This document shows positions 6,492 to 11,377 of a stretch of 11,377 bases of DNA, one piece after another. A program made the position numbers and the translations under genes. Under the pieces are notes generated by a model, which was given only the letters and a program-made list of their open reading frames with translations, had not been told where the DNA came from and did not search any database. The number at the start of each line of letters is the position of its first letter. The stretch's first letter is position 1. Origin of the DNA: GCA-2726865 sp050053595 (GTDB lineage Archaea; Thermoproteota; Bathyarchaeia; TCS64); contig JASFTK010000048.1 of the NCBI GenBank assembly GCA_050053595.1, positions 1 through 11,377 of the forward strand. Direction: 5' to 3'.

Positions 6492-7697
6492 ATGTCCAAT
6501 GTTGATAGGGAGCCTCCCCTGAAGGGAATCCGTGTCTTGGACCTGACCCGGGTCCTCGCGGGCCCCTTCTGCTCCATGACGCTCTCGGATCTCGGGGCGG
6601 AGATCATCAAGGTCGAGATCCCCGGGCGGGGAGACGACACCCGAGGTTATCCCCCATTCGTGAACGGTGTCAGCAGCTACTTCATGTCCATAAACCGGGG
6701 GAAGAAGAGTATCACCCTTAACCTCAAAACCGATGAGGCTAGGGAGGCTTTCCACAGAATAGCAGAGAAATGCGATGTGGTGCTTGAGAACTACAGACCT
6801 GGAGTGACAGCCCGTCTTGGTGTAGATTATGAAACTCTCAAAAAGGTGAACCCTCGTCTCGTCTATTGCAGCATCTCCAGTTTTGGCCAGACTGGGCCAT
6901 ACGCTCAGTGGCCGGGGTACGACCTCATAATCCAGGGGATGGGAGGCCTCATGGGTATCACAGGGGAACCCGATAGCCCCCCTGTGAGGATCGGGATGGC
7001 CATTACCGACATCGGAGCCGGAATGTATGCGATTATAGCGATTCTCGCTGCCCTCAGAGCCCGGGAGAAAACAGGGGCTGGCCAGTATCTGGACATATCC
7101 ATGATCGATGGTTCCGTCTCTTGGATGACCTATCTGGCGGGTAACTATTTCGCTACTGGAAAAGTGCCTCAGAAGATGGGCTCCGCTCACCCTAGCATCG
7201 TCCCCTACCAGGCCTTTGAGGCTGGGGACGGGAGGGGATTACTGATAGCAGCGGGGAACGACAGACTCTTCTCAATACTCACCAATGCGATGGGGTTAGA
7301 GGAGTTAAATGATGATCCACGGTACTCCACTAACGACAAACGGGTCGAGAACAGGGATACCCTCATACCCCACCTCCAAGAGGAGTTCCGCAAGAAGGGC
7401 CGGGACAAGTGGCTTGAGGAGCTGAGGGCTCTCGGTTTCCCATGCGCCCCAGTCTATACCTTGGACGAGATATTCTCGGATAAACAGGTTCTCCACAGAA
7501 GGATGCTGGTTGAGATGAAGCACCCAAAAGCCGGTAAGATCAAGCAGGTCGGACCTGTGATAAAGTTCTCTGAGACTCCGTGCGAACTCGTCCTCCCCCC
7601 GCCTATACTTGGCGCTCATACTGAGGCGGTCCTCAAAGAGTATGCGGGCTACTCGACGGATGAGATCGAGGAACTGAGGAAGGCAGGGGCCATCTAA
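6492..7697 (+). CDS. Class III CoA-transferase, CaiB/BaiF (formyl-CoA:oxalate CoA-transferase) family
   Basis: Family III enzymes move CoA between carboxylic acids through aspartyl-CoA anhydride intermediates. The 401-aa length is standard. Visible motifs: LKGIRVLDLTRVLAGPFCSM (10-29), LGAEIIKVEIPGRGDDTR (34-51), INRGKKSITLNLKT (67-80), ENYRPGVTARLGVDYETLK (99-117), PRLVYCSISSFGQTGPY (121-137) and ITDIGAGMYAIIAILAALRARE (171-192). D173 aligns with the catalytic Asp169 of formyl-CoA transferase. A C-terminal segment (PHPKAG-like HPKAGKIKQVGPVIKFS) closes the ring-shaped dimer typical of the family. The ATG at 6492 has no Shine-Dalgarno, but a TATA-like element 25 bp upstream supports leaderless translation. 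It is followed after 41 bp by a flavoprotein gene in the same direction, suggesting activation of an organic acid before or after a redox step. Substrates in this family (oxalate, carnitine, bile acids, succinate, benzylsuccinate) cannot be told apart here. Confidence 0.92.
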   Translation: MSNVDREPPLKGIRVLDLTRVLAGPFCSMTLSDLGAEIIKVEIPGRGDDTRGYPPFVNGVSSYFMSINRGKKSITLNLKTDEAREAFHRIAEKCDVVLENYRPGVTARLGVDYETLKKVNPRLVYCSISSFGQTGPYAQWPGYDLIIQGMGGLMGITGEPDSPPVRIGMAITDIGAGMYAIIAILAALRAREKTGAGQYLDISMIDGSVSWMTYLAGNYFATGKVPQKMGSAHPSIVPYQAFEAGDGRGLLIAAGNDRLFSILTNAMGLEELNDDPRYSTNDKRVENRDTLIPHLQEEFRKKGRDKWLEELRALGFPCAPVYTLDEIFSDKQVLHRRMLVEMKHPKAGKIKQVGPVIKFSETPCELVLPPPILGAHTEAVLKEYAGYSTDEIEELRKAGAI

Positions 7698-7738
7698 CCC
7701 CTTTTCTACGTCTTTAGACCATAAGATTCTCGGTAATC

Positions 7739-9334
7739 ATGAGCACCTATCATAAATCAGAAATCTTGGTGATAGGCACTGGGGGAGCGGGGCTCAGGGC
7801 CGCTATCGAGGCACACGAGAGAGGTGCTGAAGTGCTTGTGGTATGCAAGGCTCCTGCAGGATACAACAACGCTACGGTTGTGGCTGGCGGGGGCTTCAGG
7901 GCTGCGGTCAAAGGATTCACCGCCAAAGAGCATTTTGAGGACACCTTAAGGGTCGGTAACTACCTAAACGACCCCCACCTCGTTGAGGTCTTCACTCGAG
8001 AGGGGGGTATGCGGGTCTTGGAGTTGGCTCGCTTTGGGGTGGATTACAGGGTCCGGCGGGGTGGGATCTCCGTGGGAGACACTCCGGGAATTATGGGACT
8101 CGGGATGACGAAACCTATGGTGGAGTATCTCAGAGGGAGAGGTGTCAACATAATTGAGAATGTCATCGTCACAAGGCTCCTTAAATCCGGGGGTTCAGTG
8201 GTTGGCGCTGTGGGGTACGACGTGAAGGGAGACGAGCCTGTATTGTTCTCTTCGAAAGTTGTAATCTTGGCTACTGGGGGTGCTGGAGCCCTATATGAGA
8301 GGACAGACTGCCCCCTCCGGGTCACTGGGGACGGGTACAGCCTCGCTTATCACGCCGGAGCAGAGCTGAGGGACATGGAATTCGTCCAGTTCTTCCCGGT
8401 AGCCCTTGCTGAGCCAGGTCACCCCCCATTCCTCTTGGGGGGACTATTAACCGAAGAGGGGAGGATTGTTAACAGACACGGCGAGGAGATACCAGCTAAG
8501 CACGGGGTGAAGGATAGACCCTTCGTCCTCAAGTCCCGAGGACCCCTCTCCGTCGCTATTATGAGGGAGATCCATTCAGGAAACGGAGTTGAAGGCGCGG
8601 TCCTGTTGGACGCCACGGAAGTCTTTAGAAATCGAAGCGACGAGGAGTTGTTCTACCTCGGGCGAATATCGTACATTAGGGAGCACTTAAAGGCTGATGA
8701 GAAGCTCATCAAGATCGCTCCTATCGCTCACTTCAACATGGGAGGCGTCATAGCAGACGAGAACGGAAGGACCAGTGTACCGGCCCTCTTCGCAGCAGGC
8801 GAGGTGGTCGGAGGGGTTCACGGGGCTAACAGGCATGGAGGGAACGCCCTCACCGATATAACCGTCTTCGGAGCCAGGGCTGGTGCAGCCGCAGCTAAGA
8901 ATGTAAACGATCTAGACTTGGAGCCGGTCGAAAGATTGGCTGAACCCGAGCTCAAACGCTACCGAACCTTCAGGAAAGGGGGAGGCGTCTCCCCGAAACA
9001 GATCATATCGGAACTCCGGAGCCTCATGTGGACGAGAGTCGGTCCTGTGAGAATGGGACAAAGCTTGGAGGAGGCACTAGAACAAGTTAGAGGGTTCAAG
9101 GAAGAGGCCTCTCATATGCACCCCACAGATAGCACAGAGATGCTTGTAGCCCTAGAAGTCCCAATGGAGCTGGACGCCGCCGAATTCATAATCAGGGCCG
9201 CCCTCAAGAGGAGAGAGAGCCGTGGAGCCCACTTCAGGATAGATTACCCCAAATTGGACGAGGATTGGAAAAAAACCGTGGTTCTTAAGAAGGGGCCCGA
9301 TGGGAAACCAAAGGTATCCACCAAGTCTGTCTAG
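7739..9334 (+). CDS. FAD-dependent fumarate reductase/succinate dehydrogenase-like flavoprotein (L-aspartate oxidase superfamily)
   Basis: A 531-aa flavoprotein of the SdhA/FrdA/NadB superfamily, which oxidises or reduces dicarboxylate-like substrates. The N-terminal dinucleotide-binding motif VIGTGGAGLRAA (11-22) and acidic strand end are clear. ATGGAGALYERT (178-189), HFNMGGV (331-337, substrate His), and LFAAGEVVGGVHGANRHGGN (350-369) bind FAD, and R267 is the likely catalytic Arg. The region around 491-500 (RRESRGAHFR) is the usual helical C-domain signature. The SdhA histidine that takes FAD covalently is replaced (NNATVVAGGGF at 43-53), so the FAD is probably non-covalent. No iron-sulfur (FrdB) or membrane subunit follows, suggesting a soluble enzyme with a diffusible electron partner. 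The gene is 41 bp after the CoA-transferase and overlaps the convergent DUF6282 gene by 4 bp. Superfamily firm; fumarate versus another enoate or amino acid unresolved. Confidence 0.88.
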   Translation: MSTYHKSEILVIGTGGAGLRAAIEAHERGAEVLVVCKAPAGYNNATVVAGGGFRAAVKGFTAKEHFEDTLRVGNYLNDPHLVEVFTREGGMRVLELARFGVDYRVRRGGISVGDTPGIMGLGMTKPMVEYLRGRGVNIIENVIVTRLLKSGGSVVGAVGYDVKGDEPVLFSSKVVILATGGAGALYERTDCPLRVTGDGYSLAYHAGAELRDMEFVQFFPVALAEPGHPPFLLGGLLTEEGRIVNRHGEEIPAKHGVKDRPFVLKSRGPLSVAIMREIHSGNGVEGAVLLDATEVFRNRSDEELFYLGRISYIREHLKADEKLIKIAPIAHFNMGGVIADENGRTSVPALFAAGEVVGGVHGANRHGGNALTDITVFGARAGAAAAKNVNDLDLEPVERLAEPELKRYRTFRKGGGVSPKQIISELRSLMWTRVGPVRMGQSLEEALEQVRGFKEEASHMHPTDSTEMLVALEVPMELDAAEFIIRAALKRRESRGAHFRIDYPKLDEDWKKTVVLKKGPDGKPKVSTKSV

Positions 9335-10227
9335 TCTAGGCCGAGGAGGGTCTCAGGATTCTCCTTCACCATAACCTGTATTTCTTCCGGGGTGAAGCCC
9401 CGCTCAAGTAACATCATGATATATATCCGTAGCCCCTCAGGGGGTGGGGGATTGTGGACCTGGCCAAGGTCGCTGGCCAAGATGTAGTTCTCAGACCCCA
9501 CATCCCGGATTGCCTCGGTCACCTCGTCGATGGACGTGCACCTCCAGGCGGGGGAGAGGGATGAGTAGCAGATTTCCAAGAGCGCACCCTTCTCAGCCAT
9601 CCACCTCTGGTCCTCTATAGACAGTGAAGCGGTGACGAATGCTACATGGGTCACCACTGTCTTGATCTTCCTCCTCCTAGCCTCAGCGACCAGGGCCTTC
9701 GACTCTTTGAGGTTGAGATGGGAAGTGGCGACGGCCGCATCTGCGTCGGAGATGGTGTCCAGTATCTCGTGGACTGGATGGACCAGCTCCCCCTTGTCGT
9801 CCAAGATGGTGATCCCCTCTTTTCCCTCGTAGAATCCAGGCTTCTCGTAGTCGAGCCTTGCACCGTACTTACCAAGCTCCCCGAAGTGGTGGAGGTGATT
9901 CTTAGCGTCTGCTGAGGGCATCCAGACGATCCTACCGCCCAACCTCAGAGCGGCGTCTACGGCGAAGGGGTTGAGGCCCCCTACAGCGTAGTTCAGGGTC
10001 ACCCCCCCGATGACCTCTACCTCAGGCACCGCTTTGTTTACGAAGTAAGCCCTCTCCACTGTAGGCATATGGTGGTGCTTGATGACGACCCCCCTCATCC
10101 CCGCTGCCCTGATCGCCTTGGCCGTCTCTACAGCATCCATCAGGCGGGGGAAGAGGCTTGGCCCAGCATGAACATGGTTATCGATCGCTCCCTCCAAAAG
10201 TTCAATATCAAGACGCAACGAAACCAC
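9331..10227 (-). CDS. DUF6282-type amidohydrolase-like protein (metal-dependent hydrolase fold)
   Basis: A 298-aa protein with the amidohydrolase barrel signature. It matches, from memory, the DUF6282 group, whose reactions are unknown. Metal-ligand candidates: HVH (H18, H20, in DNHVHAGPS), the HHH run at 51-53, H170 (TSHL), H194 (THVAF) and D253 (ASDLGQ), in the order expected for that superfamily. IDNHVHAGPSLFPRLMDAV and the motif GVTLNYAVGGLNPFAVDAAL are typical of the group. Start is GTG 10227; a TTTAAAT TATA-like box centred 24 bp upstream (minus sense) and only a weak GAGTGA nearby suggest leaderless translation. It converges on the flavoprotein gene, sharing CTAG at 9331-9334 as both stops, so it is transcribed separately but may serve the same pathway by hydrolysing an amide or lactone-like bond. 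Family likely; chemistry inferred. Confidence 0.8.
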   Translation of the reverse strand: MVSLRLDIELLEGAIDNHVHAGPSLFPRLMDAVETAKAIRAAGMRGVVIKHHHMPTVERAYFVNKAVPEVEVIGGVTLNYAVGGLNPFAVDAALRLGGRIVWMPSADAKNHLHHFGELGKYGARLDYEKPGFYEGKEGITILDDKGELVHPVHEILDTISDADAAVATSHLNLKESKALVAEARRRKIKTVVTHVAFVTASLSIEDQRWMAEKGALLEICYSSLSPAWRCTSIDEVTEAIRDVGSENYILASDLGQVHNPPPPEGLRIYIMMLLERGFTPEEIQVMVKENPETLLGLD

Positions 10228-10247
10228 ATAATAGAATCACTCAAACG

Positions 10248-10254
10248 ATTTAAA
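10248..10254 (-). promoter_or_regulatory. TATA-like box of the DUF6282 gene
   Basis: TTTAAAT in minus sense, centred 24 bp from the GTG start, the spacing expected for a leaderless archaeal transcript. Confidence 0.4.
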
Positions 10255-10315
10255 GAGATGACTGCCTAGAGAATTTTATGCAGCCTCTTACGAGATATCT
10301 TAATGTAAAACTCAA

Positions 10316-10341
10316 AATGAGTGTGTATACGTTCACTCATT
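10316..10341. repeat. Perfect 8-bp-arm inverted repeat, operator-like
   Basis: AATGAGTG - 10 nt - CACTCATT is a perfect 26-bp dyad, with a GTATAC palindrome almost at its centre. The spacing and half-site style (TGAGTG...CACTCA) are those of dimeric helix-turn-helix regulators such as the TetR family. It lies about 90 bp upstream of the DUF6282 start and about 60 bp upstream of its TATA-like box, so it could be an activator site, an upstream repressor site or part of an unannotated promoter for the opposite direction. Confidence 0.5.
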
Positions 10342-10436
10342 CTAGGGTTTATGAGATACATTATTCGCCCTAGTAAATTGGATTAATCCCTGTACTGGCT
10401 CCATACTTGTTCAATCCATATCCCTCAATCTGTTTT

Positions 10437-10454
10437 AGATTATGGTACTAATCT
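10437..10454. repeat. 18-bp dyad AGATTA-N6-TAATCT
   Basis: A perfect 6-bp-arm inverted repeat with a 6-nt centre (TGGTAC). It lies about 140 bp before the AlkD open frame. Short enough to occur by chance. Confidence 0.3.
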
Positions 10455-10476
10455 TCCAATTTTTCTAGTCTACGTA

Positions 10477-10560
10477 ATGGTCATTACAGCCTTTGAATAT
10501 CCGGCTGAACTTAGAAAGGAACTTGAATACAGGGCACGTTCCTGTCAGATATACAGGTAA
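10477..10560 (+). CDS. Possible 27-aa small protein
   Basis: ATG GTC ATT ACA begins a short frame whose product, starting MVITAFEYPAELRKELEYRA, has an amphipathic, protein-like character (Glu/Arg/Leu spacing). No ribosome-binding site is seen and its length is too small to judge. It could be a leader peptide, a gene fragment or chance. It also contains the ACAGG/CCTGT repeat cluster, which may be the real reason for the sequence. Confidence 0.2.
   Translation: MVITAFEYPAELRKELEYRARSCQIYR
10527..10557. repeat. Alternating ACAGG-N7-CCTGT-N7-ACAGG cluster
   Basis: ATACAGG occurs at 10527-10533 and again at 10551-10557, with CCTGT midway at 10541-10545. Each neighbour pair forms a 5-bp inverted repeat with a 7-nt loop, and half-sites recur every 12 bp. 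It ends 37 bp before the AlkD open frame. This may be a three-half-site operator, or two mutually exclusive hairpins in a leader RNA. Confidence 0.35.
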
Positions 10561-10594
10561 TTCCAGACAATAAGAGGCTCTAATCTAAAAATGT

Positions 10595-11371
10595 ATGCGA
10601 ATTAGGTTGTTCATCCGTCCGAAAGGAGTTATAACCCCGAGCAACCGATTCCTACCAGACTTAAAGTTGAGTCAAGATATCGTGACCAAGATCAGGGCTG
10701 AAATTACTAATATGGGGTGCCCCGATCGAAGGGAGCGCGTTAAGAGATACTTCAGGGAGCCCATCGAGACCCACGGCCTCACCTCAGCCCAGGAGAAGGA
10801 GCTGACCAAGAGATACTACCAGAGGGTTAAGGGCAACCTCCCGAAGGCCATCGAGGTAGCCGGGGAGCTCATCGAATCAGGTTTTCTCGATGAAGCCCAG
10901 GTGGGGATCAGGCTCCTCAGGAGGATGGCCCATCACCTTACCCCTGACAACTTCGAAGTCCTCGACGGTTGGGTGAGTCATCTCACCAACTGGGCTAACA
11001 CCGATGGGCTCGGGACTTGGCTAGTCTCTGTGGTTGTGATGAAGGACCCCGGTCTGGTGGAACGTCTACTGGAGTGGACTGGCTCGGAGAGCAGGTGGAG
11101 GAGGAGGGCAGCTGCGGTTTCTCTGGTCCCCATCGCTCGGAGGGGTGAGATGCTGGAGGAGGTTTTCAGGGTTGCCGACAGATTGATGACCGACGGGGAC
11201 GACATGGTCCAGAAGGGGGTAGGTTGGCTCCTCAAAGAGACCTCTAAACTGCATCCCAACGAAGTCCGGAGCTATCTGCTCAAGTGGAGGGAGGAAGCCC
11301 CAGCCATCATCTTCAGGTACGCATCGGAGAAGCTCCCCCCTGAGATGAGGGTACTCAAGACGAAATACTGA
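10595..11371 (+). CDS. DNA alkylation repair protein, AlkD-like HEAT-repeat family
   Basis: AlkD enzymes are HEAT-repeat glycosylases that remove bulky or positively charged alkyl bases without flipping them out. The 258-aa frame shows the family's C-terminal half: NWANTDGLGTW (132-142), whose W133 and D137 match the Trp and catalytic Asp of Bacillus AlkD; WRRRAAAVSLV (168-178); and VQKGVGWLLKE (205-215), whose W211 matches the conserved Trp of KAIGWVLRE. FREPIETHGLT (53-63) fits the first HEAT region. The first 24-29 residues (MRIRLFIRPKGV...) are basic, have no family match and no ribosome-binding site, so the true start may be TTG 10667 or GTG 10682, where the family's first helix begins; a TTATAAC at about 10628-10634 lies upstream at a spacing suiting TTG 10667. 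The gene is divergent from the DUF6282 gene. Family firm, start uncertain. Confidence 0.87.
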   Translation: MRIRLFIRPKGVITPSNRFLPDLKLSQDIVTKIRAEITNMGCPDRRERVKRYFREPIETHGLTSAQEKELTKRYYQRVKGNLPKAIEVAGELIESGFLDEAQVGIRLLRRMAHHLTPDNFEVLDGWVSHLTNWANTDGLGTWLVSVVVMKDPGLVERLLEWTGSESRWRRRAAAVSLVPIARRGEMLEEVFRVADRLMTDGDDMVQKGVGWLLKETSKLHPNEVRSYLLKWREEAPAIIFRYASEKLPPEMRVLKTKY

Positions 11372-11377
11372 GGGGGT

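Larger units (their letters stand above)
10228..10594. other. Intergenic regulatory-looking region with several dyads
   Basis: This roughly 370-bp stretch lies between the divergent DUF6282 and AlkD genes. It holds the TATA-like box of the DUF6282 gene (10248-10254), three separate dyad or repeat elements described below, and a 27-codon frame (10477-10560) of doubtful reality. I saw no RNA gene. Confidence 0.5.

Overview
The window comes from an archaeal chromosome. The strongest evidence is a two-gene translation operon, aIF5B followed by ribosomal protein eS6, both archaeal/eukaryotic types. TTG and GTG starts, TATA-like boxes 20-35 bp before starts (several genes look leaderless) and heavy AGG/AGA arginine use agree with this. 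The content suggests an uncultured lineage such as a Bathyarchaeia-like or other TACK/Euryarchaeal group, but I cannot place it firmly from sequence alone.

Layout. (1) 1-1302, plus: the 3' part of an alkaline-phosphatase-superfamily phosphodiesterase, cut by the window edge. (2) 1447-1728, minus: a small hypothetical protein. (3) 1935-3123, plus: a tandem, overlapping pair of PhoU-like + RCK_C (TrkA-C) proteins behind a promoter with an operator-like dyad. (4) 3218-5429, minus: aIF5B then eS6, as one transcript. (5) 5430-5778: about 350 bp with no convincing gene. (6) 5779-9334, plus: a degraded luciferase-like (LLM) flavin oxidoreductase remnant whose stop overlaps the start of an ATC-hydrolase-like gene, then a class III (CaiB/BaiF) CoA-transferase and a fumarate-reductase/aspartate-oxidase-like flavoprotein. 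(7) 9331-10227, minus: a DUF6282-type amidohydrolase-like protein that converges on the flavoprotein gene, both stops lying in one CTAG. (8) 10228-10594: a non-coding stretch rich in dyad symmetry. (9) 10595-11371, plus: an AlkD-type DNA alkylation-repair HEAT-repeat protein.

How they fit together. The translation operon and AlkD are housekeeping genes. The 5779-10227 block looks like an accessory small-molecule module: a Cys-rich thiazoline hydrolase-like enzyme, a CoA-transferase, an FAD-dependent redox enzyme, a metal-dependent hydrolase and the fossil of an F420- or FMN-dependent oxidoreductase. Together these would suit activation (CoA), oxidation/reduction and hydrolysis of a carboxylated, possibly heterocyclic substrate, but the substrate is unknown and this is inference. 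I saw no CRISPR array, rRNA, tRNA, insertion sequence or integrase.
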